A stretch of 64,000 nucleotides of DNA from Shimia_B sp038525525 (GTDB lineage Bacteria > Pseudomonadota > Alphaproteobacteria > Rhodobacterales > Rhodobacteraceae): the NCBI GenBank assembly GCA_038525525.1, contig JBCBHO010000002.1, positions 310,001 to 374,000 of the forward strand, written 5' to 3'. Made by a program: the position numbers and the translations under genes. Shown here piece after piece: positions 34,129 through 43,340 of this stretch (positions are counted from its first letter, which is position 1; each line of letters opens with the position of its first letter). The notes under the pieces were generated by a model, which searched no databases, was not told the origin of the DNA, and worked only from the letters and a program-made list of their open reading frames with translations.

Positions 34129-34740
34129 CTAAGGCGCATCCCAATCGACATCGTCGGCAGCTTCGACGTGCAATGATCCGTCTGGCAGCGGCGCCATGAG
34201 CGCGGCCGCCGCATCCTGATCGGCGCCGAGCCAGGACGCGAATTGGTGCGGGAAGAGGATCACTCCCATCCGGTAGTGAATGTCGCGGACATCGCCGCTC
34301 GGGGGACAGGTGATCGTCGCCACCTGGGGCACGCTGAGCCCGCCCGGCGCCGCCCACACATCGTAGATCGCCGCGAAGGCGAGGGGCGTGCCTTGTGCGG
34401 CGCGGATGCGCCAGGCCTGCTTCTTGCGCGCCTCGCCGGTCCATTCGTACCAGCCATCCGCAGGCACCAGCGCGCGGTGCACGCCCTCGTAGGCGCTCTT
34501 GTCGAAGACGGTCTCGGAGCGCGCGTTCACGAGAACCTCCATCACCGGCCGCCCACGCGCGTTCTTGCGGCCCTGCGGGATCAGGCCCCAGCGCATCATG
34601 CGGGCCCCCTCTGCCGTGAGCGTCAGCACTTCCTGGCCCGGCGCCACGTTGCGCCGCGGCGGCTGCTCAGGCGCGCTGTCCACTCCCGCCCATCGCGCGA
34701 TCTCGGCGGCGGGCGTGGTGAGGAAAAGGCGCCCTGGCAA
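34129..34740 (-). CDS. SOS response-associated peptidase (SRAP/YedK) family, Pro2 variant
   Basis: This 203-residue protein is an SRAP-domain protein (YedK/HMCES), which covalently traps abasic sites in single-stranded DNA. In the known family the residue after Met is a catalytic Cys that forms a thiazolidine with the sugar aldehyde. Here the N-terminus is (TTG)PGRLFLTTP, so residue 2 is Pro. Other active-site parts are kept: VNARSET (Asn), GWYEWTG (Glu) and IHYRMGVIL (His). The TTG start has GGAG eight bases upstream, and no in-frame ATG fits. It starts five bases after the arylesterase stop and is probably co-transcribed with it. Confidence 0.87.
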   Translation of the reverse strand: MPGRLFLTTPAAEIARWAGVDSAPEQPPRRNVAPGQEVLTLTAEGARMMRWGLIPQGRKNARGRPVMEVLVNARSETVFDKSAYEGVHRALVPADGWYEWTGEARKKQAWRIRAAQGTPLAFAAIYDVWAAPGGLSVPQVATITCPPSGDVRDIHYRMGVILFPHQFASWLGADQDAAAALMAPLPDGSLHVEAADDVDWDAP

Positions 34741-34744
34741 AGGC

Positions 34745-35380
34745 TTACTCCACGGTCGCGATAAGCTCGAGCACCGCGGGGCCCATATCCGCCACGATCT
34801 CTGTCACGCCAGCGGCGGAGGGATGGATGCCGTCGGCCTGGATGAACTCTCCCAGCTCGGCGGGCACGTCCGCCTGCCCGTCGAAGGCGGCGAAGAAGCT
34901 CGGGTAGAAGACGGTGCCATAGGCCTCCGCCAGCTCGGGATAGAGCGCGTCGAACGCCGCCTTGTAATCCGGGCCATAATTCCCCGGCGCCTCAATGCCC
35001 ACGAGCAGCACTTCGACCTCGGCCGCCTCTGCGGCCCGCAGGATCCCCTCGATGTTTTCCCGGCTCAGCTCGGGGGGGATACCGCGCAGCAGGTCATTGC
35101 CGCCCAGCGCCACGATCATCGCGTCGACCTCGGGCGTCAGTGTCCAGCCCACGCGGGAGAGCCCACCTTGCGTCGTGTCGCCGGAAACGCCCGCGTTGAT
35201 CAGCTCCACGTCTGCGCCCTTTGCGGCGAGCCAGGCCTCCATCTGCGGCACGAAGCCCTCCTGCTCCGGGAGCCCGAAGCCCTGGGTGAGACTGTCCCCC
35301 AGGGCCGCGATCGTCACCGATTGCGCGGCTGCCCCTGTGCCGATGCACAGAAACGCCGCCGTCAGAAAGTTGCGCATCAT
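34745..35380 (-). CDS. arylesterase / lysophospholipase TesA-like (GDSL)
   Basis: This 211-residue exported SGNH/GDSL hydrolase has signal peptide MMRNFLTAAFLCIGTGAAAQ. Block I is ALGDSLTQG (nucleophile Ser), block III is GGNDLLRGIPP and block V is DGIHPSAAG (Asp-x-x-His). It hydrolyses aryl esters, thioesters or lysophospholipids in the periplasm, like TesA. It is divergent from the ABC/FtsX exporter. This tesA - ATPase - FtsX arrangement is common in proteobacteria (the ybbA-ybbP region), suggesting a linked envelope-lipid role. Two adjacent ATG codons are possible starts. Confidence 0.92.
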   Translation of the reverse strand: MMRNFLTAAFLCIGTGAAAQSVTIAALGDSLTQGFGLPEQEGFVPQMEAWLAAKGADVELINAGVSGDTTQGGLSRVGWTLTPEVDAMIVALGGNDLLRGIPPELSRENIEGILRAAEAAEVEVLLVGIEAPGNYGPDYKAAFDALYPELAEAYGTVFYPSFFAAFDGQADVPAELGEFIQADGIHPSAAGVTEIVADMGPAVLELIATVE

Positions 35381-35420
35381 CACATTCACCCCATATCGGC
35401 GCGTAGTAGAGGAGCCTCCC

Positions 35421-36119
35421 ATGTCCGACCCCGTACTGTCGCTCACCGACGTCTCGCTTTCGCTCAAGGGCAATGCCGGGATGGTCGATATCCTCCATGG
35501 CATCACGCTCGATGTGAGCCGGGGGGAGACGCTGGCGCTGGTGGGGCCGTCGGGCTCGGGCAAGTCTTCGCTCCTCATGGTCATGGGCGGGCTCGAACGC
35601 GCCACCGGGGGCCAGATCAAGGCACTTGGCCAGGATCTGAGCCCGATGAACGAGGACGCGCTCGCCCGCTTCCGCAGGGAGCATATGGGGGTGGTCTTCC
35701 AGTCCTTCCACCTGATCCCCACGATGACGGCGCTGGAAAACGTCGCGGTGCCGCTGGAGCTCGCGGGCGCTGCCGATGCCTTCGACCGCGCGGAGGCGGA
35801 GCTCGCGGCCGTGGGCCTCGGACACCGGATGGGCCACTTCCCGGCGCAGATGTCAGGCGGGGAGCAGCAGCGCGTGGCGCTCGCCCGCGCCGCCGCCCCG
35901 CGCCCGGAGATCCTGCTCGCCGATGAGCCCACGGGCAATCTCGATGGCGCCAACGGGACGGCAATCACCGACCTTCTCTTCGGGCTGCAGGAACGGCACG
36001 GCGCGACTCTCGTCCTCGTGACGCATTCGCCGGACCTCGCGGAGAAATGTTCCCGCGTGGTCCAGCTCCGCGACGGGCGCATCGAGGATGCGGAGCAGGC
36101 GCTGGAAGCGGCGCAATGA
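35421..36119 (+). CDS. ABC transporter ATP-binding protein (YbbA-like)
   Basis: This 232-residue LolD/MacB-type ATPase has Walker A GPSGSGKSS, Q-loop VFQSFHLIPTMTALENV, signature MSGGEQQRVALARA and Walker B ILLADEPTGNLD. It pairs with the FtsX-type permease whose start overlaps its stop (ATGA). AGAGGAG precedes the ATG. Such mechanotransmission ABC systems move lipoproteins, peptides or drugs out of the inner membrane, or regulate periplasmic enzymes. The divergent arylesterase matches the E. coli ybbA-ybbP-tesA context. Confidence 0.92.
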   Translation: MSDPVLSLTDVSLSLKGNAGMVDILHGITLDVSRGETLALVGPSGSGKSSLLMVMGGLERATGGQIKALGQDLSPMNEDALARFRREHMGVVFQSFHLIPTMTALENVAVPLELAGAADAFDRAEAELAAVGLGHRMGHFPAQMSGGEQQRVALARAAAPRPEILLADEPTGNLDGANGTAITDLLFGLQERHGATLVLVTHSPDLAEKCSRVVQLRDGRIEDAEQALEAAQ

Positions 36120-38632
36120 ATCTCGCGCTGACCTTTGCGCGCCGCGAGCTGCGCACCGGGCTGCGCGGCTTCGGCATCTTTCTGGCCTGTCTCGCCCTAG
36201 GCGTCGCGGCCATCTCCGCCGTGGGCTCCGTGCGCGCCTCCATCGAGGCTGGGCTCGCGCGGGAGGGCTCCGCGCTTCTGGGCGGGGATGCGGAGATCGA
36301 ATTCACCTACCGCTTCGCCACCGAAGAAGAGCGCGCCTGGATGGAGGAGCGCGCGCTGGCCGTCTCCGAGATCGTGGATTTCCGCTCCCTCGCCGTGGCC
36401 GAGGTGGACGGCGTGACAGAGCGGGGCCTCACGCAGGTGAAGGCCGTCGACAGCGCCTACCCCCTCATCGGCACGGTGGAGCTTGAGCCATCGCAGCCCC
36501 TCGATGCAGCGCTTGCAGATCAGGGCGCGGTCATGGAGCGGGTGCTGGCAGATCGCATGGGGCTCGCCGTGGGAGATACATTCGCCCTCGGCACGCAGGA
36601 ATTCACGCTTGCGGGCATCATCCTCAACGAGCCCGACAGTTCCGCCGGGGGCTTCGGCCTCGGACCACGGACGCTCGTGCTGCGCGCCGATCTCGCCAAT
36701 TCGAGCCTCCTCGAGCCGGGCACGCTCTTCTCCTCGAAATACCGCCTTGACCTGCCCGACGGCGCGGACCTCGCTGCGCTGGAGGACGAGGCCGAGGCCC
36801 GCTTTTCCGAGAGCGGCCTGCGCTGGACGGACGCGCGCAACGGCGCGCCCGGCATATCGGAATTCGTGGACCGCCTCGGCGCGTTTCTCATCCTTGTGGG
36901 CCTTTCCGGCCTCGCCGTGGGGGGCGTGGGCGTCTCCGCGGCGGTCCGGGCCTACCTCGCCACGAAGACCTCCGTCATCGCCACGCTCAGGACGCTCGGC
37001 GCATCGCGGCGGGTGATCTTCCAGACCTATTTCATCCAGATCGGCATCCTCACCGTCATCGGCCTTGCCATCGGGCTCGCGCTCGGCGCGATGCTCCCAC
37101 TGCTCTTTGCGCCCATAATCGAGGCCCGGCTGCCGGTGCCTGCGAGCTTCGGCATCTATCCGGGCCCCCTCCTCGAGGCTGCGGTCTACGGCCTTCTCGC
37201 CGCGCTGATCTTCACGCTCTGGCCGCTGGCGCGCGCGGAAGAGATCCGCCCCGCCGCGCTCTTCCGCGATGCGCTTTCGAGCGGCTCGGTCCTTCCGGGC
37301 ATCCGCTACCTCTTGGCGACGGCCCTCCTCGCCACTGCGCTCGTGGGCACGGCGGCCTTCTTCTCCGAGACGGTCTGGCTGACGCTCTGGACCGCGGGGG
37401 GCATTCTGGGTGCGCTCGTCGTGCTCGCGCTCTCGTCGATCCTGATCCGGTTTGCCGCCAAGCGCATGGCGGCCACCCGCGCCGCGCGCGGGCGCACGGC
37501 GCTCCGCCTCGCGCTCGGGGCCATCGGCGGCCCGCGGGAAGAAGCGGCCTCCGTCGTCCTCTCCCTCGGGCTCGGCCTCTCTGTCCTCGCTGCGGTGGGC
37601 CAGATCGACGGCAATCTGCGCGGCGCCATCACGGGGGAGCTGCCGGATGTGGCGCCGTCCTACTTTTTCGTCGACATCCAGAACGATCAGCTCGAGGGCT
37701 TCCGCGAACGGCTCGATAATGACCCCGAGGTGAGCCGGGTGGACAGCGCGCCCATGCTCCGCGGGATCATCACCCGCATCAACGGGCAGCCCGCCACGGA
37801 GGTGGCCGGCAACCATTGGGTGCTCGAAGGCGATCGCGGCGTGACCTATTCCACGGACGTCCCCGGCAACACCCGCGTGACGGCGGGCGAGTGGTGGGAA
37901 CCCGATTACAGCGGGCCGCCCCAGATCTCCTTTGCCGCCGAAGAAGCTGCCGAGATGGGGCTCGAGCTTGGCGACGAGATGACGATCAACATACTCGGGC
38001 GCGATATCACGGGCACCATCACGTCTTTCCGGGAGGTGGATTTCTCCAATGCGGGCATCGGCTTCATTCTCTCGATGAACCCAGGCGCGCTGGCCGGCGC
38101 GCCCCACACCCACATCGCCACGGTCTATGCGAGCGAGGCCGCCGAGGCACCGATCCTGCGCGATCTCGCGAGCCAGTACCCCAACATCACGGCGATCCGC
38201 GTGCGCGACGCCATCGACCGCGTGGCGGACCTCCTCGGCGGGCTGGCGGCGGCCACGTCCTACGGCGCGTCGGCGACGCTGCTCACGGGCTTTCTCGTCC
38301 TCATCGGGGCGGCTGCCGCAGGTCAGCGCGCGCGCACCTACGAGGCCGCGATCCTGAAGACGCTGGGCGCATCCCGCGCCGCGATCCTCAGGAGCTTCGC
38401 CTGGCGCTCCACCATCCTCGGCCTCGGCGCGGGCATCGTGGCGCTCATCGCGGGCGCACTCGGCGGCTGGGCCGTCAGCCACTACATCTTCGAGACGGAC
38501 TACGTCCTGATCTGGGACAACGCGCTCGCCATCATCGCGGCAGGCATCGTCACGACGCTCGTGGCCGGCCTCGCCTTCGCCCTCGGCCCGCTCGCCGCGC
38601 GACCAGCGCAAGTCCTCCGGGCGCGCGAGTGA
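36116..38632 (+). CDS. FtsX-like ABC permease (YbbP-like)
   Basis: This 838-residue protein has about ten membrane helices: one near the N-terminus (GIFLACLALGVAAISAVGSV), two FtsX blocks with large periplasmic domains, and the final block LLTGFLVLIGAAAAGQRARTYEAAILKTLGA. The motif RTYEAAILKTLGASRAAILRS is the conserved FtsX cytoplasmic loop. It is partner of the overlapping ATPase gene. Length matches the YbbP/DUF214 family. The exported substrate is unknown. Confidence 0.92.
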   Translation: MNLALTFARRELRTGLRGFGIFLACLALGVAAISAVGSVRASIEAGLAREGSALLGGDAEIEFTYRFATEEERAWMEERALAVSEIVDFRSLAVAEVDGVTERGLTQVKAVDSAYPLIGTVELEPSQPLDAALADQGAVMERVLADRMGLAVGDTFALGTQEFTLAGIILNEPDSSAGGFGLGPRTLVLRADLANSSLLEPGTLFSSKYRLDLPDGADLAALEDEAEARFSESGLRWTDARNGAPGISEFVDRLGAFLILVGLSGLAVGGVGVSAAVRAYLATKTSVIATLRTLGASRRVIFQTYFIQIGILTVIGLAIGLALGAMLPLLFAPIIEARLPVPASFGIYPGPLLEAAVYGLLAALIFTLWPLARAEEIRPAALFRDALSSGSVLPGIRYLLATALLATALVGTAAFFSETVWLTLWTAGGILGALVVLALSSILIRFAAKRMAATRAARGRTALRLALGAIGGPREEAASVVLSLGLGLSVLAAVGQIDGNLRGAITGELPDVAPSYFFVDIQNDQLEGFRERLDNDPEVSRVDSAPMLRGIITRINGQPATEVAGNHWVLEGDRGVTYSTDVPGNTRVTAGEWWEPDYSGPPQISFAAEEAAEMGLELGDEMTINILGRDITGTITSFREVDFSNAGIGFILSMNPGALAGAPHTHIATVYASEAAEAPILRDLASQYPNITAIRVRDAIDRVADLLGGLAAATSYGASATLLTGFLVLIGAAAAGQRARTYEAAILKTLGASRAAILRSFAWRSTILGLGAGIVALIAGALGGWAVSHYIFETDYVLIWDNALAIIAAGIVTTLVAGLAFALGPLAARPAQVLRARE

Positions 38633-38642
38633 TCCCCGCATA

Positions 38643-39152
38643 ATGGAAGTCTTCGGTTACGGGTCGCTCGTGAACCGCCGCACGCAGGATTTCGGCGGCA
38701 CGCGGCTCACGCTCTCGGGCTGGCGGCGCGTCTGGGTGACGACCGCCGCGCGCCCCGCGGCCTTCCTCTCCGTCGAGCCCTTTGACGCGGAGATCGAGGG
38801 GCTGAGTTTCCCGGTGCCCGAGGTGGATCTCCCCGGGCTCGACGTTCGCGAGGCGCAGTATGACCGGCTGCCGCGCGCGGGCGGCGTGGTCTATTCCGTC
38901 CCCGCGCGGAACAAGACCGAGGGGCAGGCTCCGATCCTCCGCAGCTATCTGGACGTCGTGCTGCAGGGCTATTTCACCGAGTTCGGCGCGGCGGGCATAG
39001 ATCGCTTCATGGCCACCACCGCGTCTTGGGAGCGGGGCATCCTCGACGACCGCGCCGCGCCGATTTATCCGCGCGCGCAGCTGCTGACAGAGGCCGAAAC
39101 CGCCCGCTTTGACGCGCTCCTCGCCTCAATACCTGTGGTTGAAAAGACGTAG
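38643..39152 (+). CDS. gamma-glutamylcyclotransferase-like family protein
   Basis: This 169-residue protein starts MEVFGYGSLVNRRTQDFGG, the substrate-loop signature (YGSL) of the gamma-glutamylcyclotransferase fold. These enzymes form 5-oxoproline from gamma-glutamyl compounds or glutathione. The REAQYDRLPRAGGVVYSVP segment carries the usual acidic residue of the active site. The start lies 10 bases after the FtsX gene. Its last 27 bases overlap the opposite MATE gene. The substrate is unknown. Confidence 0.85.
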   Translation: MEVFGYGSLVNRRTQDFGGTRLTLSGWRRVWVTTAARPAAFLSVEPFDAEIEGLSFPVPEVDLPGLDVREAQYDRLPRAGGVVYSVPARNKTEGQAPILRSYLDVVLQGYFTEFGAAGIDRFMATTASWERGILDDRAAPIYPRAQLLTEAETARFDALLASIPVVEKT

Positions 39153-40523
39153 GAGCCGCATCTGGCGCTCCACGGGAGGCGAAGTATCCACCGCCTCCGC
39201 CCGCGCCCGCCGCTGAACGACGAGCGTGAGACCCACGGCCACCGCGGCAAAGATCGCGCCGCCCACCGCCTGCCCGATCAAGACACCCTCCGCCCCGAGC
39301 CATGCCGCGCCAAGAATGACGAAGGGGATGGTGCCGAGCGTATGCCGCCCCCAGTTCACCCATGTCGAGTAGAACGGGTGTCCAAGGTTGTTGAAGGAGG
39401 CGTTCGTGACGAAAATCACCCCGTTGAAATACCACATGAGCGCGAGCGGCCCGCAGAAGAGGAAAAGCAGATCCCGCGCCACGCCGGTCGCGGAAAAAAG
39501 ATCCGCAATGGGCCCGCGCGCGAGAAAGAGCAGCCCCGCGACCACGACCACCACGAGCGCGGCAAACAGCAGCCCCTCCTTCAGCGCGCGCTCCACCCGG
39601 TCGAATTGCTTGGCCCCGTAATTCTGCCCGATGATCGGACCGATGGCGCCGGACAGCGCGAAGAGAATGCCGAATGAGACCGGCACGAGCCGGGAGATGA
39701 TCGCCATGCCAGCCACCGCATCTTCCCCGAACTCGGCCATGGCGCGGGTGACATAGGCTTGCCCCACGGGGGTCGCGAGCTGCGTGAGAATGGCCGGAAA
39801 GGCGATGATGGCCAGCGGGCTGAGATCGCGCGCGAGGCATGCCGTGGTGGGCTTTGCGAGGCCTTGGTGAAAAAGGATAACGGGCCTTAGCGCCACCGCG
39901 GCGAGAGCCACGCGAGAACAGACCGAAGCGATGGCGGCTCCGGTTAGCTCGAGATCGAGCCCGAAGATCAGGATCGGATCGAGCACCGCGTTGACGGCGC
40001 CCGCCACTATGGTGGCCATCATGGAGCGCCGCGCATCCCCGTAGGCCCGCAGGATCGCGCCGCCCATCATCCCGATCATCAGGAGCGGGAGGGACGGCAC
40101 GATGATCCTGAGATAGCTGGTTGCAAGCTCGAGGGTCGCGCCCGAGGCGCCGACGAGGCGCGCAAGCGTCGGCACGTTGATCCAGACGAGCGCCGCGAAG
40201 ACGGAGGCAAAGACAACGCCCCAGATGAGCGACGAGGTTGCCTTCTGCTTGGCGAGTTCGTCATCGCCCGCACCGTTCGCGCGTGCCACGAGCGCGCCGC
40301 AGGCGATCGCCATGCCGATCCCGAACGAGGAGGTGAAAAAGAGGATCGCGCCAGCATAGCCAATGGCCGCTGCGAGCTCCTCCTTCCCCAGCATGGAGAT
40401 GAAGAGCATGTCCACGAAATCGACGAGAAAGATCGCCATGAGCCCGATCGAGGCCGTGAACGACATCACCGAGATGTGGCGGAAAAGGCTACCGGTCAGG
40501 AATTTCGCGGAAGCCTCTGCCAT
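39126..40523 (-). CDS. MATE-family efflux transporter
   Basis: This 465-residue protein has twelve hydrophobic helices and MATE features: VDFVDMLFISMLGKEELAAAIGYA in the first repeat and ALSGAIGPIIGQNYGAKQFDRVERAL in the second. MATE proteins export cationic drugs or metabolites using Na+ or H+. It starts four bases after the gltX stop on the same strand, so both are likely co-transcribed. The C-terminus overlaps the 3' end of the GGCT-like gene on the other strand by 27 bases. Confidence 0.93.
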   Translation of the reverse strand: MAEASAKFLTGSLFRHISVMSFTASIGLMAIFLVDFVDMLFISMLGKEELAAAIGYAGAILFFTSSFGIGMAIACGALVARANGAGDDELAKQKATSSLIWGVVFASVFAALVWINVPTLARLVGASGATLELATSYLRIIVPSLPLLMIGMMGGAILRAYGDARRSMMATIVAGAVNAVLDPILIFGLDLELTGAAIASVCSRVALAAVALRPVILFHQGLAKPTTACLARDLSPLAIIAFPAILTQLATPVGQAYVTRAMAEFGEDAVAGMAIISRLVPVSFGILFALSGAIGPIIGQNYGAKQFDRVERALKEGLLFAALVVVVVAGLLFLARGPIADLFSATGVARDLLFLFCGPLALMWYFNGVIFVTNASFNNLGHPFYSTWVNWGRHTLGTIPFVILGAAWLGAEGVLIGQAVGGAIFAAVAVGLTLVVQRRARAEAVDTSPPVERQMRLLRLFNHRY

Positions 40524-40527
40524 GGGA

Positions 40528-41847
40528 TCAACCTTTTGCGCGGATCACCTGCATGAGTGGCAGGACCGCCGCCATGTCAGGGCCATGACTTTGCCCTGTC
40601 AAAGCTTTTCTGAGCGGCTGGAAAAGGCCCTTGCCCTTCCGACCCGTCTTTTCCTTCACCTCGGCGGTCCATGCGCCCCAGGTCTCAGGGCCGCGCTCTT
40701 CGGGGAGCAGGGCCATGGCCTCGACGATGAACGCGCGATCCTCCTCTTCGATGAGCGGCTCGGCGCCGTCGCGCAGGAGGGCCCACCAGGCCTCCAGATC
40801 TTTGAGCGTGGTGATGTTCTCGCGAATGGCCGACCAGAAGGGCTCCGCCTTGTCCGTGGGCACGCCCGCACGCGCGATGGCCGGGGCCACCGCCTCGAAG
40901 GGCTGGCCGTGGAGGTAACGGGCCGTGAGCGGATAGAGATCATCCGCGTCGAACTTGGTCGGCGCGCTCCCAAACTTGGAAAGGTCGAAGCCCGCCGCGA
41001 GGTCATCGAGCGAGGCGTGCAGCTCCACCGGGTCCGACGAGCCAAGCCGCGCCATCAGCGACAGGAGCGCCGGCGGCTCCACCCCGGCCTCGCGCAGATC
41101 GCGCAGCGCCAGTGTGCCGAGCCGCTTTGAGAGCGCCTCGCCCTGCGCCCCGGTCAGGAGCGAATGGTGCGCGAATGCCGGTGGCTCGAAGCCCAGCGCG
41201 CGGATCATCTGGATCTGCGTGGCCGTGTTCGTCACATGGTCGGAGCCGCGGACGACATGGGTGATCCCCATCTCTGTGTCGTCCACCACGGAGGCCAGCG
41301 TATAGAGCACCTGCCCGTCGCCGCGGATGAGCACCGGGTCCGAGACCGAGGCCGCATCGATGGAGAGATCACCGAGGATCCCGTCGGTCCACGTGATGCG
41401 CTCCCAATCGAGTTTGAAGCGCCAATGCCCGCTCCGCTCTGCGCGCAGCGCGTCCTTCTCTGCGTCGCTAAGTGCCAGTGCCGAGCGGTCGTATACAGGC
41501 GGCTTGCCCATGTTGAGCTGTTTCTTGCGCTTGAGATCGAGCTCTGTGGGCGTCTCGAAGGCCTCGTAGAGCCGCGCCATCCCGCGCATCTTGTTGGCGG
41601 CCTCGGCGTAGCGGTCGAGCCGTTTGGACTGGTATTCGATCCGGTCCCATCCGATCCCCAGCCATTCCAGATCGCGCTGGATCGCATCCACGTATTCCTG
41701 CTTGGACCGCTCTGGATCGGTGTCGTCGATGCGCAGGATGAAGGTGCCCCCGGCGCGGCGCGCGATGAGGTAATTCATGAGCGCGGGCCTGAGATTGCCG
41801 ATATGCAGGTAGCCCGTGGGCGAGGGTGCAAAGCGCGTGGTGGTCAT
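40528..41847 (-). CDS. gltX: glutamate--tRNA ligase
   Basis: This 439-residue class I synthetase has the HIGH motif SPTGYLHIGNLRPA and a KMSKS-like loop ALSKRLG. It is the shorter GltX type (about 440 residues), which in many alphaproteobacteria accompanies a longer paralogue and may charge tRNA-Glu and/or tRNA-Gln. The binding region DRIEYQSKRLDRY and VVRGSDHVTNT are typical. The ATG follows GGAGG; a possible 11-residue upstream extension is ignored. Specificity between Glu and Gln tRNA cannot be decided here. Confidence 0.94.
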   Translation of the reverse strand: MTTTRFAPSPTGYLHIGNLRPALMNYLIARRAGGTFILRIDDTDPERSKQEYVDAIQRDLEWLGIGWDRIEYQSKRLDRYAEAANKMRGMARLYEAFETPTELDLKRKKQLNMGKPPVYDRSALALSDAEKDALRAERSGHWRFKLDWERITWTDGILGDLSIDAASVSDPVLIRGDGQVLYTLASVVDDTEMGITHVVRGSDHVTNTATQIQMIRALGFEPPAFAHHSLLTGAQGEALSKRLGTLALRDLREAGVEPPALLSLMARLGSSDPVELHASLDDLAAGFDLSKFGSAPTKFDADDLYPLTARYLHGQPFEAVAPAIARAGVPTDKAEPFWSAIRENITTLKDLEAWWALLRDGAEPLIEEEDRAFIVEAMALLPEERGPETWGAWTAEVKEKTGRKGKGLFQPLRKALTGQSHGPDMAAVLPLMQVIRAKG

Positions 41848-41902
41848 GGGAGGGCCTCCTTGAGCGCTGCGATGTCTCACTTTGGGCAGGCGGTGTCCAG
41901 TA

Positions 41903-42331
41903 TCAGGTCGGCACGACTGGATACTTCCCGGACAGGTCCTTTAACCCCGTGCGCACCAGCTCCTCGAGCACGTCGAGGTCGATATCGGCGAGCTTCGTCA
42001 CGTAAAGGCAGGCCGCCCCGGTCTTGTGCTTGCCGAGCCGCGCGAGGATCGAGGCGTAATCCTGGTAGCCCGGCATGATGTAGATCGATTGGTTGGCCTT
42101 GCGGGGCGAGAAGCCGGTGGCAAGCATGTCTCCCTCCCGCCCGCTTGCGTAGCGGTAGTGGTAGCTCCCGTAGCCGATCTGCGAGGGCCCCCACATGCGC
42201 GCCTGCCAGCCAGTCACGCGGGTGAACATGGCGTGCAGCACCTCGGCATCGGCGCGGCGGGTGGGGTGCTCAACGGCGGCGATGAATGCCTCGGGCGAGG
42301 CATCGGTCATCGCAGTTTTGTTATCTGCCAC
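41903..42331 (-). CDS. DUF1801 domain-containing protein
   Basis: This 142-residue cytoplasmic protein matches DUF1801 (YdhG-like fold): RRADAEVLHAMFTRVTGWQARMWG, IGYGSYHYRYASGREGDML, FSPRKANQSIYIMPGY, LYVTKLADIDLDVLEELVRTG. The fold resembles the frataxin/YdhG class with proposed metal-chaperone roles, but no function is proven. It is divergent from the MBL hydrolase and upstream of gltX by 55 bases on the same strand. Confidence 0.88.
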   Translation of the reverse strand: MADNKTAMTDASPEAFIAAVEHPTRRADAEVLHAMFTRVTGWQARMWGPSQIGYGSYHYRYASGREGDMLATGFSPRKANQSIYIMPGYQDYASILARLGKHKTGAACLYVTKLADIDLDVLEELVRTGLKDLSGKYPVVPT

Positions 42332-42416
42332 GGGGGTCTCCTCTGCAGGGGCGCACAGGACGCGGCGGGACGCCGCTCTACCTCCAGGCTACCATAGTTC
42401 AGCAAGGATCTCATCC

Positions 42417-43340
42417 ATGGCTCTTTCCCGTCGCTCCCTCCTCGCCTCCGCCGCCGCCGCGCCGTTCCTACCGCTCGCCGCCACGGCCACCGCCGGCGGC
42501 CACGCTGCGACCGCACCGCAGAGTGTCTCCCGGACGTTCGCGGTGGGCGACTTCACGGTGACCACGCTCCTCGCGGGCTCCGGTGTCCGCGACGAGCCCC
42601 AGGGCACGTTTGGAATGAATGTCAGCGCCGAGGAATTCGCCGAGGTCTCCGCTGCGAACTTTATCTCGTCCGACAGCTACGTGGGCTCCTTCACGCCCGT
42701 TGTCGTGCAAACGGGCGCGGAGACGATCCTCTTCGATACCGGCCTGCCCGGCGACGGGGTGCCCAGCGCGCTGGCCAGCATGGGCCTCGCACCGGCGGAC
42801 ATCACCCATGTCGTCCTCACCCACATGCATCCCGACCATATCGGCGGCATGACGAATGACGCGGGGGAGGTCTATTCCAACGCCGCTTATGTCACCGGCC
42901 GCGTGGAGTACGATTTCTGGAATGGCAGCGACAACCGCATCGGGCAGGCCATGGCCACCAAGGTCACGCCCTTCGCCGAGCGGATGACCTTCCTGGAGGA
43001 CGGGCAGGATGTGCGCGGCGGCATCACGGCGATGGCGGCCTTCGGTCACACGCCGGGGCACATGGCCTACATGATCTCCTCCGGCAACGATCAGCTCCTG
43101 ATCACCGCGGACATGGCCAATCACCACGTCTGGTCGCTGGCCAATCCGGATTGGGAAGTGCGCTTTGACGGGGACAAGGACGCCGCGGCCGCCACGCGGC
43201 GCAGGGTGCTGGGAATGCTGGCCGCCGATCGCATCCCGATGGCCGGCTATCACATGCCGTTCCCGGCGGTGGGATACGTGGAGACCGATGGTGACGGCTT
43301 CCGCTGGACACCTGTCACCTACCAGATGACGCCGGCTTAA
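42417..43340 (+). CDS. MBL-fold metallo-hydrolase, exported
   Basis: This 307-residue enzyme has the zinc motif LTHMHPDHIGG (HxHxDH) and further ligands in AFGHTPGHMAYM and ITADMANHHVW. The N-terminus, MALSRRSLLASAAAAPFLPLA, has a twin-arginine signal (SRRSLLA), so the folded protein is probably exported. It resembles periplasmic lactonase- or AHL-hydrolase-like members, but the substrate is unknown. AAGGA precedes the ATG. Its stop overlaps that of the convergent 2-hydroxyacid oxidase. Confidence 0.9.
   Translation: MALSRRSLLASAAAAPFLPLAATATAGGHAATAPQSVSRTFAVGDFTVTTLLAGSGVRDEPQGTFGMNVSAEEFAEVSAANFISSDSYVGSFTPVVVQTGAETILFDTGLPGDGVPSALASMGLAPADITHVVLTHMHPDHIGGMTNDAGEVYSNAAYVTGRVEYDFWNGSDNRIGQAMATKVTPFAERMTFLEDGQDVRGGITAMAAFGHTPGHMAYMISSGNDQLLITADMANHHVWSLANPDWEVRFDGDKDAAAATRRRVLGMLAADRIPMAGYHMPFPAVGYVETDGDGFRWTPVTYQMTPA

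Noticed and set aside
36197..38641. 814-codon minus-strand frame opposite the FtsX permease
   Set aside because: Charged, repetitive composition mirroring the hydrophobic permease; no start signal or domain.
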